64,000 nucleotides of DNA from Apium graveolens (lineage: Eukaryota > Streptophyta > Magnoliopsida > Apiales > Apiaceae), in contig NC_133647.1 of assembly GCF_009905375.1 (NCBI RefSeq), positions 171,288,790-171,352,789 on the forward strand, written 5' to 3'. The notes below the pieces were generated by a model that was not told where the DNA came from, searched no databases, and saw nothing but the letters and a program-made list of their open reading frames with translations. Every line of letters begins with the position of its first letter. The stretch's first letter is position 1. Shown in pieces: positions 1 to 12,346 of this stretch. The position numbers and the translations under genes were made by a program.

Positions 1-860
1 TGATAATTAACTTTCTTGATTTTATTTCACCCATCAAACCTTGATAAAAAGAGATCAAAGAATTTTCTTACCTTAGTTTGATTGTTAGAAAGCTTGAGAA
101 TTAATGGGAGGATTTTACCATGGCTAGATTTTGAGATTTGACTTTGAATTCTTTGCTTGGGGAGGAAGGGCCGAACGGAAGAATGAAGGAGGGGGGGTTT
201 ATGCTTGCTTCCTTTGGTTGCTTCTAGGAAATGGGATGGGTGATATCTTTTTATTGATTGATATTATTCCTAGTATAGAATCCTAGGTTTATTCCTTGTT
301 GCCAAATCCATTGACATATCTTAAGTAGCTTCCTAGTTTACAAGCTAAACACATGTTCTAGCTTCCTTAGCACACTATTTGGTTAGCCTTGCTTGATCAT
401 CCTACATCTAGATCACTTGATAAAGTAACCATGGTTACTTTCTTACCATGGTTAGTTAGTGCGTTACATTTATTTAATCGTTTACGCGTTCGCTCGATCG
501 CTTAAACATTTTCGTAATACTTCATCGTAAATGGTTTGCGACGTAATTCCTTTCGTATTTATTCCTTATATTTTAAATTATCGTACTTGGATATAGATCC
601 GTAGGGTTTTAATCTTGTAATTATATTGTGATTCCTGTAATCCTCGATGAGTTGTAAACACGGTCATTTTTCAAAGTTCGTAATCTTCGAAAACTAATAG
701 CGTTTACATATACTCATTTGGTACGTATAACCATAATATCAACTCCGAAACTCATTTTCTCATGCACTACATAGTGTGGGCTCAAAAGTTTTTTTTCCCG
801 TTCGTCAGGGTTACTATTCATTAAACATTTTACAAGGTCTAAAAAATTCGAGTTACTACA
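1..860 (+). mobile_element. 3' part of an unidentified LTR inserted into element A
   Basis: This AT-rich stretch has no credible coding region. It ends in ttactaca exactly where the reading frame of copia element A begins at 861, and the equivalent pol sequence in element B (around 9828) is continuous across this point. The simplest reading is that 1-860 is the 3' end of an LTR (or a solo LTR) whose insertion cut element A, leaving A's 5' LTR, gag and protease outside the window. The ACTACA-like end is common in plant Ty3/gypsy LTRs. The family is not recognised, and its start and target duplication lie off the left edge. A short palindrome built on aaccatggtt appears twice near 428-458. Confidence 0.45.
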
Positions 861-3754
861 ATGAATGAGCTGGTAAAGAAAGAACTAGTTAGAGGTATTC
901 CTCAAGTGGAGTTTTCTAAGGATAGACTGTGTGATGCTTGCCAAAAGGGCAAACAAATCAAAGCATCATTCAGAAAGAAGCTTGATTCAACAATTGAAGA
1001 ACCTTTTCAACTGCCATACATGGATTTGTTTGGACCAGTCAATGTGTTGTCCATCTCAAGGAAAAGATTTTGCCTAGTGATTATAGATGATTTTTCAAAG
1101 TTCTCTTGGACATATTTTCTTAAGTCTAAAGATGAGGCTAGTGAAATCATTATCAATCACATATGGCAAGTCAACAATCATCCTGATTTCAAAGTTAGAA
1201 GAATCAGGAGTGACAATGGTACTGAGTTCAAGAATTCTGTCATGAGAGCATTTTGTGAAGAAAATGGGATTTTTTATGAGTTTTCAATAGCAAGAACTCC
1301 ACAACAAAATGGAGTAGTAGAAAGAAAGAACAGATCACTTATTGAAGCTGCAAGGACAATGCTTGAAGAATCTAAGTTACCAACATATTTCTGGGCCGAA
1401 GCTGTAAATACTGCATGTTATACTCAGAATATTTCTTTGGTTAATCAAGCAAAATGCATGACTCCCTACCAATTGTTCAAGAACAAGAAGCCAACTCTAA
1501 ATTCTCTTCATGTCTTTGGCTGTAAATGTTATATCTTGAGAAATCAAACTGATCAGAATGGGAAGTTTAATGCTAAAGTAGATGAAGGAATTTTTATTGG
1601 ATATGCTGTTGGTAAAGCATATAGAGTCCACAATCTGAGAACCAACATTGTTATGGAATCAATACATGTTGTGTTTGATGATAAAAAGATTGAAGGTCTG
1701 CAAGATGGAGATTACCATGAGAACCTCAAATTTGACAATGTGGAGATGGTTAGTGATGATAGTGATGATGAAAGTGATCAAGAAACAGTATCAAAGGATA
1801 ATGCAGAAAAATCTACTACCAATGAAGCACAAAATTCAACATCTGTCGAGTTGCAAAATGCTTCATCCGTCGGGAGACAGTCTGCTTTATCCGTCAGGAG
1901 ACAACCAGCTTCTTCCGTCGGTACTCAAAATTCACCATCCGTCGGGTCATCAAAAGAAGTTGAAAGTCAGAATATATTACTTACACAAAGTTCCCCTTTC
2001 TCAAATCAAAGATCCATAAACTCAGGGGGAGTTTCTAATAATCAAAACTCAATCACACATCAAGACAATAATGAGGCCTCTTCATCTAGAGCTAATCTGC
2101 CTCAACAAAGGAAATGGACAAAGGATCACCCCTTTGAGCTCATCATTGGTGATATATCTTCTAGAGTTCAAACAAGGAGAACAACCCACGAAGAATGTCT
2201 ATATAGCAGCTTCCTTTCTATGGAAGAACCAAAGAAGGTAGAAGAAGCTTTGTTAGATCCTGATTGGATTTTAGCTATGCAGGAAGAGCTAAACCAATTT
2301 GAAAGAAACAAAGTTTAGAAGTTGGTACCTAAGCCTAAAGAAAAGAATCCAATAGACACTAAATGGGTATTCAGAAACAAGATGGATGAAAATGGCATAG
2401 TAGTCAGGAACAAAGCTAGATTGGTTGCTAAGGGTTATTGTCAACAAGAAGGAATAGATTTTGATGAAACCTTTGCTCCTGTTGCAAGACTTGAAGCCAT
2501 TAGAATCTTCTTAGCCTATGCAGCCCATGCCAATTTCAAGGTCTATCAAATGGATGTCAAAAGTGCCTTTCTGAATGGAGATTTGGAGGAGGAAGTCTAT
2601 GTCAATCAGCCTCCTGGTTTTGAAGATCCAAATTTTCCAGAATATGTCTACTATATTTTAAAAGCACTTTATGGACTGAAGCAAACACCTAGAGCCTGGT
2701 ATGACACTTTGTCAAAGTTTCTCATAGAAAATCATTTCATAAGAGGTACTGTAGACAAAACTTTATTCTTTAGAAATGTTAATGGCTCTAGCATACTTGT
2801 TCAAATTTATGTAGATGACATTATTTTTGGCTCTACAGATGAAAAACTTTGCAAAAAGTTTTCCAAATTGTTGCAAAGTAAGTATGAAATGAGCATGATG
2901 GGAGAAATAACTTACTTTATTGGCTTGCAAGTTAAAAAAAGTTAGTGATGGAATATTCATTAGTCAAACTAAATACATTTATGATCTTTTGAAGAAGTTT
3001 GATCTAATAGATTGCACACCTGCAAAAACTCCCATGGCCACTGCAACTAAGCTTGAATTAAACACTACTAAAAAGCCTGTGGATATTTCAAGTTATATGG
3101 GCATGGTTGGCTCACTTTTGTGCTTAACAGCTAGTAAGCCAGATATAATGTTTGCTACATGTCTTTGTGCTAGATTTCAGGCTGATCCTAGAGAATCTCA
3201 CTTAGTAGCCATTAAGAGAATTTTCACATATCTCAAGGGAACACCAAAACTTGGCATTTGGTACCCTAGAGATTCTGGTTTTGATCTAACTTGTTATTCA
3301 GATGCAGATTATGCAGGTTGCAGAATTGATAAAAAAAAGTACTACAGGAACCTGTCAATTTCTAGGAAACATGCTTGTGTTCTGGTTCAGTAAAAAGCAA
3401 AATTCAGTTTCTACTTCTACAGCTGAAGCTGAATATATTATTACTGGCAGTTGCTGTGTACGGATTTTATGGATGAAAAACCAATTGCTAGGCTATGGTC
3501 TAGAAGTGGAAAGGATTCCTATTTTCTGTGATAACACAAGTGCAATTGCCATCACTGAAAATCCAGTACAGCACTCAAGAACAAAGCACATAGACATCAA
3601 GTACCACTTCATAAGGGAACATGTGATGAATGGTACTGTGGAACTATATTTTGTTCCAAGTGAAAAGCAGCTTGCAGATATATTTACCAAGCCACTGGAT
3701 GAATCCACCTTTTCAAGGTTGGTAAGTGAGTTAGGTATGCTTAATTACTCTTGA
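861..3754 (+). pseudogene. pol: Element A pol: integrase, reverse transcriptase, RNase H (5'-truncated, broken)
   Basis: This encodes the copia polyprotein from the end of the GAG-pre-integrase zinc region (CDACQKGKQ) onward. The integrase core shows DLFGPV, SDNGTEF and a [11 protein letters not shown] block carrying the catalytic Glu. A Ser/Asn/Gln-rich spacer follows, then reverse transcriptase with catalytic YVDD at 2808-2819, then RNase H with the STAEAEY and FCDN motifs. The 5' half is missing because an LTR ends at 860. Lesions: a TAG at 2316-2318 where B has a Trp codon, a frameshift in an A-run near 2935, and another in an A-run near 3332. The product would act in cytoplasmic virus-like particles and in nuclear integration, but this copy cannot make a full polyprotein. 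The spacer at 1841-1945 carries a cluster of the family DNA word. Confidence 0.92.
1841..1945 (+). repeat. Cluster of the ATCCGTCGG word inside A pol spacer
   Basis: Five copies or close variants of ATCCGTCG(G) occur between integrase and RT (1841, 1865, 1889, 1912 and 1937), each read as Ser-Val-Gly or similar. They are unevenly spaced and separated by unrelated sequence, so this is not a simple tandem array. The same DNA word is read in another frame in B gag and B ORF3 and is non-coding in the LTR and linker. Confidence 0.75.
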
Positions 3755-4272
3755 ATCTTTTCAGATAATTTGCAAGTTGTAATGCAGCCAGAAATTTAAT
3801 TGATTTTTCAGTGTTGGATAAAATTTTGGCTAAGTTAAAATTTACATCCCGACGGATGATCATTATCCATCGAGTTTGATCATCCGTTGGAATACAATTT
3901 GTTAATAAAATCTATTATTTTTCTGAAATATTTTATAACTCGATGGATAACTGTTTATCCTCATCCGTTGAATTGTCTTAATCCTAGCCGTTAATTCTCT
4001 GAACATTATCCATCGAGTATACTTACAGTTTGTAAGTATAACACGACTGATAAGTGATGGAATTTTTACAGTTTATTTTTAAACAGCTATTTTGAGCAAT
4101 TCTTATTGGTTACTTTATTTTACTTTATTATTTTTGCCAGTTATTTTTGAGATAGTATAAAAGCATAATTCATTTTCATTGCTTTTCTTTTATCATCTCA
4201 AATCATCTGCTCTAACTTCTCTCTTTCTCAAAAGCAATTATCATCTCTCTCTGCAACCTTCACTCTCTAACA
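3755..4272 (+). promoter_or_regulatory. Element A RNase H-ORF3 linker with word cluster and core promoter
   Basis: This 0.5 kb stretch has no ORF. The family word is clustered at 3848-3890 (one inverted pair, cgacggatgatcattatccatcg), around 3939-3972 and at 4005-4016. A TATA-like box (tataaaag, 4156-4163) follows, then a CT-rich leader of about 100 bp and an ORF3 start in the context aacaATGGC. Element B has the same arrangement at 24133-24653, so it is a family trait. I infer an internal promoter for ORF3; no transcript evidence is available here. Confidence 0.6.
4156..4163 (+). promoter_or_regulatory. TATA-like box upstream of A ORF3
   Basis: The sequence tataaaag lies 110-117 bp before the ORF3 ATG at 4273 and is followed by a pyrimidine-rich stretch (ttctcttttctc-like), as in plant core promoters. 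The B copy is at 24534-24540. Confidence 0.5.
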
Positions 4273-5884
4273 ATGGCACCAGTCGTCAAAATCATGTCAC
4301 AAACTGGATTTATCTATGAGAAGAACAACTTCACTGCTCTTGTGAATAAGGGGATTCAGCAGTCTGGCGACTACCACAAAATGATGGATTTTGTGAAGAA
4401 CTGCAAACTCAACTATGCCATGCTGGAATCACCCACCATCTACTGTGAGGTTATTGAAGAAATATGGACGACTGTAGTGTACAACTCAACTGATAAGACT
4501 ATCACTTTCACTATTAAAGGTAAGGAATTCTGTGTTAATAGTGATATGGTTAAAGCATGCTTCAAGCTTCCTGATAATACTGTCACTACTCCACACACAG
4601 ATATTGATATTATTATTATGCTTAATTCCATGGGCTATGCACTCTCTACTTCTAAATTAAGTGAAATTAGGAGATTAGGTCTTAGGAAGGAATGGAGTTA
4701 TCTGTGTGATGTAGTCACTAAAGTATTTTCTGGTAAAATTAGCAATTTTGATTCAGTTAATATCTCTATGCTCAACATTCTTTACATGCTAATAACTGAT
4801 AAATTTTTCAACTTTAGTGATCTATTCATATTTGAGTTGGGGTTTAAGTTAGGGCAGCTGAATAAGAGGGGTAAAAATATTTACTATGCTAGATTTTAAA
4901 TGATGCTTGCTAACCACCTCTCTGAGGATATTGTGCTTGAGAACCCAACCAACAAGTTAGATTGTTGGGTTCAAGAAAGGAGAATCATTACAGATTTGAA
5001 CAGGCAAACCATCACAAAGAGGTGTCACTCTTCTACTTCCCAGTAATGGAAGCACCTCAGGTAAGTGAGATAATTACCACTATCTCTACTCTTCCAACCT
5101 CACAAACTACTTTGCATTCTAGTGTAACTATGGAAACTGTGTCATTGACCCAACAGTTGCCTACCCAAGCTACCAAATCCAAAATTTCAAAAACAAAGAC
5201 AAAGAAAGCCCCCTCTGGTGTCTCTCAAAAGATTCCAGTTGTAAAATCCACCAAACCTAGAGAGGGGAGTGTGAAGGTGGGTAAGAAAGGTGAGGGACAG
5301 GGTGAACATCAAAGAAACCCTAAGGATAAGGTTGGAGAGGTGAGTGTTTCCCAGCCTAGCCACACTGCAGTTTCCCAACAAACTGCAGTGCTTAATAAGG
5401 ATATTAGCTCATTACTGGTTTCATCCTCCCAAAAGGGTGTTACCATTGAAACAAGCTCTCAGCCAAGAGCACAGGACAAAAGGGTAAGGGACACAAGCTC
5501 ACCCCAAAATTACACTAGAAAGAAGAAATCAAAGACCCTTGGGGATGCACAGGGTTCACATACTGTGCAAACTGGTTCTAAAGACACAGTCACTGCACCT
5601 TCTCAAAGTCAGGTTGATGTGGCTCCAATAAATGTGGAGTCACAACCAAAATCTCTAATAATAGAAGCACCTGAAACACCAAATTCTCCCACACACTCTT
5701 TGGATGTTGACATTATAAACACATCACTTCCAAATTCTCCATCTTTAACTCTCATGGAGAAGCCGAAAATCCAAGCAAGTGAGCATCATCTTCTAGATGA
5801 TTTGTTGGCTCACTTGCCATTTCTTTCTGAGACTGTTTAGACATTTGTGCCAAACTTTTCATCAATCTGCACAGAGTCCACAAT
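4273..5884 (+). pseudogene. Element A ORF3 (Sirevirus extra ORF), broken
   Basis: This is the extra reading frame that follows pol in Sirevirus-type elements, sometimes labelled envelope-like. The ATG at 4273 is chosen for its good context and the leader in front of it. The N-terminal ~205 residues form a globular domain (IKGKEFCVNSDMVKACF, then LGLRKEWSYLCDVVTKVF) also found in element C ORF3; the rest is a long Ser/Thr/Gln/Lys-rich, probably disordered region. I see no signal peptide or membrane segment, so an envelope role is not supported. Lesions: TAA at 4897-4899, a frameshift near 5003 and TAG at 5838-5840, the last shared with the duplicate copy at 46630 and so older than the duplication. 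The reading is then cut by B at 5889. Confidence 0.8.
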
Positions 5885-5889
5885 AGTCT
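5885..5889 (+). repeat. Target-site duplication of element B (left copy)
   Basis: agtct here matches agtct at 43626-43630 directly after B's 3' LTR. The same pair flanks the solo LTR at 46678-46682 and 47708-47712. The unoccupied A-family sequence is seen in B's own ORF3 near 39464, where the flanks run on without a break. Confidence 0.92.
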
Positions 5890-6917
5890 TGTTGTGGATA
5901 TGTTGTGAACTTGATGATTTCATTAACAAAACACCTTAGTAGATTTTACCTAGTGAAAAATGTAGCACTCGAAGGATAAGGAATATAGTCCCGACGGATG
6001 AATCAATATAGTCCCGACGGATGATGATCAATTATCCATCGAGTGAGTAGCTTGTGTAATAATGAGTCTGTAGCACTTTTCTGCATACACCTTGTTTAGA
6101 TTCTGTAGTAGCACTCAAGTCATGTTGACTTTAATTAGATATGCAGAATAGGTTGATTAATTGTACATAGATGATGTCTTGTAATTCTGTATAAATGAAA
6201 TGAAGTCAAGTGCCAGATAGCTACCCGACGGATAAACAACAATGCCACTCGATGGATGATCAACAAGGCAACCCGACGGATGATCATGTACCCGACGGAT
6301 AATCAATTCAAACATCTGTTGATAGTGACAACACAGTCACATGCGTCGAGTATATGCAAAAAGAATGTGGAAGCCTATTCAACTGGGTTTTAGAGAACAA
6401 AGAAGCATTGCCATTTCCATGCTATTATGAAGATATTCAAAGATGCTAGAATAGAGTAATGAAGCAGCATAGTATTAGACTTGATAGGTTTTGTTTTATT
6501 ATCTTGTCTTATTACTTTGTAATCTTGGTGATATATAAACCAAGAAGTAGCAAATAGAATAACAAGAACACTAAGCAAGAAAATTCTCAGAGAAACATTT
6601 GTAAGCTGTATTCTTAGCATTTCTCCGTAAACTTAGTTGTTCGCATTTGTAAGCACCTCTGATAAAATCTTACTACACAGAGTTCTCTTGATATAATATA
6701 TATCTCTGGTGGATACAATCAAATCCACCAGAAAGTTTTTTAAAGACTTGTGTTTTTAATTACTTGTGTTTTGATTTTACTAACTTCTTATTCCGTACTT
6801 TGCAAATCAAACACTTATATATTATTAAGATAGAACATTTTATAATTTGAGAAAAAGGTTCAAGAATTCCATTCAACCCCCCTTCTGTAATTCTTGTTGC
6901 ATTGTTAGGGACTAACA
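5890..6917 (+). repeat. Element B 5' LTR
   Basis: The LTR is 1028 bp, begins TGTTGTGGATATG and ends GGGACTAACA. A TATA box (tatataaa) is at 6532-6539. Upstream of it, between about 5967 and 6350, lie about nine copies of the family word CGACGGAT or one-base variants (for example 5991, 6014, 6225, 6273 and 6292), including an inverted pair around 6014-6043. The 3' part holds the common plant LTR end with a C-run (ttcaaccccccttct). ORFs crossing this region on either strand are not credible genes. Confidence 0.92.
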
Positions 6918-6932
6918 ATTGGTATCTAAGCA
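6918..6932 (+). other. Element B primer-binding site
   Basis: attggtatctaagca directly follows the 5' LTR. It matches the initiator-Met tRNA primer site typical of plant copia elements (TGGTATCAGAGC) with changes in the right half. Confidence 0.8.
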
Positions 6933-6978
6933 AGCTCTTGATAAACAAAGAGTTTAAAGATCACAACAAAACAGCAAG

Positions 6979-9358
6979 ATGAACAAGAAGGATGTTGGAG
7001 TCAAGATTTATTTTCTGGACAAAGATAATTACCATCACTGGAAGGTAAAGATGCATCTTCATTTACTTTCTCAAGATGAGGCCTATGTAGATTGCATAGA
7101 AAGAGGCCCTCCTGTACCAATGAGAGCTACAACTGGAAACAAACCATCTGTCCCCAAGCCAAGGCATGAATGGTCTGATCCTGATATTGAACAAGTCAGG
7201 AAAGATAAGAAGGCCATGAATATCATGTTTAATGGAGTTGATGGTGACATGTTTGACAACATCATCAATTGCAAAACTGCCAAGGAAGTTTGGGATACAA
7301 TACAGATTATATGTGATGGCACTGAACAAGTTAGAGAAAACAAGATGCAGCTACTAATTCAGCAATATGAGCACTTTCATAGTGAAGATAGTGAGTCTCT
7401 CACTGACATTTTTAGTAGATTTCAAAAACTACTAAATGCTCTAAAGTTGCATGGAAGGGTCTATCAGACAAAAGACTCCAATCTTAAGTTCCTTACATCT
7501 CTTCCAAAGGAATGGAAACCTATGACAGTCTCATTGAGAAACTCTCAAGATTACAAGGAGTTTACTTTGGAGAGACTGTATGGCATCCTGAAAACTTATG
7601 AGCATGAAATAGAGAAATATGAGAGGATGTAGAGTGGAAAGAAGAAAGGATGATCCATTGCACTAGTTGTTGAGTTAGAGAAAGAGAAGGAGATGATGAT
7701 ATAAGCTGTTGAATCAACTTTAAAGGTCTGTGAAAACAAGGGCAAGGGGCTGGTAGCAGAAAATGAAGATTCTTTGAGCCAAGATGACATGAAAGATATT
7801 GATGAACATCTAGCATTTCTTTCTAGAAGATTTTTTAAGCTCAAGTTCAATAAGAACTTTGGAGCAGCTAAGCCAAATAGAAACATGGTGGATAAATCAT
7901 AATTTAAATGTTTCAAATGTGGCTTAGCAGGGCACTTTGCCAGTGAGTGTAGAAAGTCAGATTCCAGCAAAAAGAAGTTTGAGCCTGTGGATTATAAACA
8001 GAAATACTTTGAGTTGCTCAAACAAAAGGAAAGGGCTTTCATTAGCAGATGGTCTGGATGAGGATGAGGATGTCAGCTATGTCAATCTAGCCCTAATTGC
8101 CAAGTCTGATGAAACAGAGACAAGTTCTTCAAGTAATCAGGTAATCACCATTAACCTTGCACATTTATCTAAAGCTGAGTGTAATGATTCAATAAATGAC
8201 ATGTCTACAGAATTATATCATTTGCGTGTTAAACTTAAGTCTCTTACTAAGGAAAATGCTAAAATCAAAGAAAACGATTTGTTTTTAAGTGAGAGGAATA
8301 ATGTGCTAGAGTCTCAATTCATTGAATTTGAAAAATTAAGAATTGAGTGTAAAATTGCTAAGGATGAATTAACTGAGTCCTTGAAGAAAGAAGAGATCTT
8401 GAAGAAGCAGCTTGAACAAGAACATGAGGTGATTAAGGCATGGAAAACATCTAGAGATGTTCATGCTCAAATCACCAAAGTTCAAGGTATTGAGTCCTTT
8501 TATGATGCAGCCTGGAAGAAGAATAAGGAGAAGCTGGAATCCAATTTTGTTGAAGGATTGCTAACAGATGTAGACTCGATGAATGATGAGGGTCATCCGT
8601 CAGATAATAAAAAGGGTTATCCGTCAAGTGATATAAATCCTCATCCGTCGACTGTGAGCAAACCTGTGAGTAAAGCCAAACTTACCAAGTTAAATGAGAA
8701 ATATGGATCAGTTTCCAAGAATTTTGTTCCAGGAGAATCCAGTCAAGTGAAGAAGGAGAAAAAGGCTAATGTTGGTCATATGACTATCAAGCAATTGAGT
8801 GACAGACTGGAAAAGATTGAGGTTAAAATAGAGGCTAAAAAGAAAAACAATAGAAATGGTAAAGTAGGAATTAACAAGCATAACAACTACACACCTGATA
8901 AATATGCTCGTGGAAAAATATGTGTCAAGTGTGGTAGTGTAAATCATTTGGCTGTTAATTGCAAAACTGCCATGCCTACTTCCATATCTGTGCCACCTCA
9001 TTTTCCCAACATAAATGCCATGCCTTCTATGCCTATGAATGCTATGTCTACACAGAATATGAATGCACAGTTTGCTAATATGCCATTTGCACCTAATCCT
9101 TATTATGCTGCAATTAGTATGCCAAAAATGCCATTTAGCATGCCTTACTGAAATAACATGTTCACTAGTAGCATGCCATTTCCTGTTAATCAAAATATGT
9201 ATGATAAATCTGTTGTAATGAATGGTTTCAAAGGTCCAACTCAAATGACTAAGGATGAATCTGATATCCCCAAGTCAAATGAGATAAAGCCTAAGAAACA
9301 GAAAAAGAAAGCTAACAAGGCAGGACCCAAGGAAACTTGGGTACCAAAATCAACTTGA
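6979..9358 (+). pseudogene. gag: Element B gag, broken
   Basis: This encodes the capsid/nucleocapsid protein that packages element RNA. The ATG at 6979 follows the primer site by about 50 bp. The N-terminal domain (KIYFLDKDNYHHWKVKM, then NCKTAKEVWDTIQ) is the copia UBN2-type gag fold. A CCHC knuckle (CFKCGLAGHFASEC) lies at about 7909-7952, a coiled-coil-rich segment at about 8200-8460, and a second knuckle (CVKCGSVNHLAVNC) near 8920-8961. Met/Pro/Asn-rich sequence follows. Lesions: TAG at 7630-7632, further in-frame stops near 7679, 7702 and 7900, a frameshift near 8048 and TGA at 9149-9151. Three family words sit at 8593, 8618 and 8642, read as His/Tyr-Pro-Ser. Confidence 0.88.
8593..8650 (+). 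repeat. ATCCGTC(A/G) words in B gag
   Basis: catccgtca (8593), tatccgtca (8618) and catccgtcg (8642) lie within 58 bp in the gag linker before the second knuckle. Here the word is read CAT CCG TCG (HPS), a different frame from the TCC GTC GGG (SVG) reading in pol. Confidence 0.7.
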
Positions 9359-9368
9359 TTTGATTTTG

Positions 9369-10730
9369 ATGTGTGTAGGGAAACAGAAAGAATCTATGGT
9401 ACTTGGATAGTGGTTGTTCAAGACACATGACTGGTGATTTTACCCTGCTCACAAAGTTCAAGGAGAGAGCTGGCCCAAGTATTACTTTTGGAGATGACAG
9501 CAAGGGTTATACTTTGGGATATGGCTTGATTTCAAAAGACAATGTCATCATTGAGGAGGTTGCATAGTGGATGGTCTCAAGCACAATTTTTGGAGTATCA
9601 GCGAGCTTTGTGATAAAGGCAATTCAGTAACCTTCAACTCAGAAGCCTGTGTTGTGACTAACAAGAGGAGCAACAAAGTGGTTCTCACTGGTATGAGAAA
9701 AGGAAATGTGTACCTAGCTGACTTCAACTCATCAAATGCAGAATCTGTTACTTGTCTTCTCAGCAAAGCAAGTCAGGATGAAAGTTGGTTATGGCACAAG
9801 AAGCTATCCCATCTAAACTTCAAGACCATGAATGAACTAGTAAAGAAAGAACTGGTTAGAGGAATTACTCAAGTGGAGCCTAAGGATGGACTGTGTGATG
9901 CTTGCCAGAAGGGAAAGCAAATTAAAGCATCACTCAGAAAGAAGCTTGATTCAACAATTGAAAAACCTTTGCAACTGCTTCACATGGATTTGTTTGGACC
10001 AGTCAATGTGTTGTCCATCTCAAGGAAAAGATTTTGCCTACTAATTATAGATGATTTCTCAAAGTTCTCTTGGACATATTTCCTAAAGTCTAAAGATGAG
10101 GCTAATAAAATCATCATCAAGCACATAAGGCAAGTCAATGATCATCCTGATTTCAAAGTTAGAAGAATCAGGAGTGACAATGGAACTGAGTTCAAGAATT
10201 CTGTCATGAGAGCATTTTGTGAAGAAAATGGGATTTTGCATGAGTTTTCAGCAGCAAGAACTCCACAACAAAATGGAGTAGTAGAAAGGAAGAACAGATC
10301 AATTATTGAAGCTGCAAGGACAATGCTTGAAGAGTCTAAATTACCAACATATTTCTGGGCTGAAGCTGTAAATACTGCATGCTATACTCAGAATATTTCT
10401 TTGGTTAACCAAGAAAAATGCATGACTCCCTACCAATTGTTCAAGAACAAGATGCCAACTCTAAATTTTCTTCATGTCTTTGGCTGCAAATGTTATATCT
10501 TGAGAAATCAAACTGATCAGAATGGGAAGTTTAATGCTAAAGCAGATGAAGGAATTTTTGTTGGATATGCTGTTGGTAAAGCATATAGAGTCTACAATCT
10601 AATAACCAACATTGTTGTGGAATCAATACATGTTGTATTTGATGATAAAAAGATTGAAGGACTACAAGATGGAGATTACCATGAGAGCCTCAAATTTGAC
10701 AATGTGGAGATGGTTAGTGATGACAGTGAT
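9369..10730 (+). pseudogene. pol: Element B pol, 5' part: protease, GAG-pre-integrase, integrase
   Basis: The protease carries the active-site sequence LDSGCSRHMTG at about 9403-9435, preceded by a small deletion that puts it out of frame with its likely start (ATG 9369). The GAG-pre-integrase HHCC region ([12 protein letters not shown] to CDACQKGKQ) and the integrase core follow, with DLFGPV, SDNGTEF and [11 protein letters not shown], so the D,D(35)E residues are present. The main open stretch is 9567-10730. The reading is interrupted at 10730 by F inside the spacer between integrase and RT and resumes at 22207. The gag-pol boundary near 9356-9380 has a stop followed by a T-rich AG/GG acceptor-like block. 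Confidence 0.9.
10726..10730 (+). repeat. Target-site duplication of element F (left copy)
   Basis: gtgat here is repeated at 22202-22206 just after F's 3' LTR. Element A (1750-1775) shows the uninterrupted pol sequence across this site. Confidence 0.88.
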
Positions 10731-11687
10731 TATAACGTCTCGTATATTTTATTATTTAAATGTGTAATTGTTAAATAATTAATAAATAAAGTATGTGTAT
10801 TGGTAGTGTCAGCAGTGTATTATGTGTTACTATTTTTATGTGTGACTGTGGATGTAAAGCGATTAATTGTGTAATAAATATTGAGTGGTATTGTTCTGTT
10901 CCACTTTAAAAAGTGGATTTAATTGTAGATTTATTTCCATAAATATCTGGATGATCTCTAAATTGGTTTTATAATTTTATAATTTCAATAATTATTTTTA
11001 GGATTTATAAAATTGAGAAATCAATATTTCATTAATTATTTATTTTTAAATTATTTTCTGGGTGTGTTTAATGGTAAAATCCATATTTAATTATAGAAAT
11101 CTTCAAAAATTATGAAACTTATATTTTATTAAGTTTGTATTATTCTGAGAATTTTAAAATTATTTTGGAAATTTTTAGGATTAATTTCACCCGCGCGTCG
11201 ATTCGTTTAATTGATAAAAGCGGGTATAAAGTGCATTTCAGAAATCTTTTTAAAATTTCAAAATTTATGTTTTTATAAACTTTGGGATTTTTAGAAAATT
11301 TTAAGACTATTTTTGTAATTTTATGAATTTGTTTTATGCACACATTGGTTCGATAAATTGTGAAGTGCGGTGCAGAATTAGGCCATCGGGTGTTAATTGT
11401 ACACGCGTCTTGTTTATAATTAGCATCAGCCACCTGTTGGATTGTTAAGACTTTTATAGATTAAATAAATAAAATAAGAGATAATAACAATCAAAATTAA
11501 GAACATATATACATATTGGTGTATATCCAATTCCTTGTGCCTATATCTCTGTTCCTCCATCTCTCTCGATATGTAGTATCTCCTCTATGTTTTTCTTTGG
11601 TTACGCCGCCGCCTACTTACGGCTAAACGACGGCTGTCCCTTTGTTTGTGATTCCTTGCCCAACCTCTATTTGGCTGACATACACAC

Positions 11688-11690
<3 letters not shown>

Positions 11691-11739
<49 letters not shown>

Positions 11740-11740
11740 A
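11691..11740 (+). repeat. (TA)n/(TG)n microsatellite in F 5' LTR
   Basis: About 18 TA units are followed by a short TG-rich run. The matching site in the 3' LTR (19697-19738) has about 10 AT units and about 11 GT units, so the tract changed after insertion. Confidence 0.95.
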
Positions 11741-12323
11741 TCAGCCGTGAGGGGGGGTGGGGATTGGTCGTGATTCCTTCTTGCCGCCTTGTTTTTGCTT
11801 TCCGGCCACCGCTATTTTCATTTTCCGGCCAAAAGTCGGGGGGTGTGTGAGTGGTAGGCGTGTGTGGATTTTGTGTATACATCCGTGTGCATGCGTTGTG
11901 TTGTGGGTGTTTTAAATTCCCGTGCTTCTCTGTGTGTCCTGCTTCTCCACTTCCGGTTGCCGCCGGTTTCGATCGGCGAGGTAACCTGTTGATTGTGGTG
12001 CGTGTCTCAAGCATGGTAACCTGTGTTTCAGTGATGTTTTGATTCAGTTATTTTACTAGAGAAATATTGTTTTCCTGTTAAATTAACTAGTTGATTGATG
12101 TTGTGAAATTGATGAAATTAATTCGGTAGTTATTGCATTATTTATTAGAATTATTAGATGGTAATGATTCGGAATTCTTATCGGTGAAATCCGTGATTGG
12201 AAACCCAACTAGGGTACCTCCGAATTTTATCGCCGTCCGCGATGAATTTTGATGAGCGAGCGTTGGACTGTGATGACGCGGTTCTGAGTCCTAATATTTT
12301 AAAATAAATAAATATAAAAATAT

Positions 12324-12346
12324 GAATAATAATAATAATAATAATA
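12324..12346 (+). repeat. (AAT)n microsatellite in F 5' LTR
   Basis: This is a run of about seven AAT units. The 3' LTR has an interrupted, shorter version near 20320-20336. Confidence 0.9.

Larger units (their letters stand above)
861..5889 (+). mobile_element. Ty1/copia (Sirevirus-like) element A, left segment
   Basis: This is the oldest visible layer. It holds a 5'-truncated pol, an RNase H-ORF3 linker and most of ORF3, and is interrupted at 5889 by element B. A resumes at 43626-43829 after B, and the target duplication agtct (5885-5889 and 43626-43630) proves that the two pieces were once joined. A and B belong to one family: their pol, linker and ORF3 align almost throughout. A's own LTRs are not in the window. 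Confidence 0.88.

Noticed and set aside
1..860. Possible host intergenic DNA or host gene at the left edge
   Set aside because: No conserved frame is visible, and the segment ends at a clean break inside copia pol with an LTR-like terminus.
1648..2019. Second frame of 123 codons overlapping A pol
   Set aside because: It is a shadow of the pol frame in a low-complexity spacer with no independent start signal.
11667..12014. Minus-strand ORF of 115 codons in F 5' LTR
   Set aside because: It reads through the (TA)n microsatellite, lies wholly in the LTR and changes in the 3' LTR copy, so it is a chance ORF.
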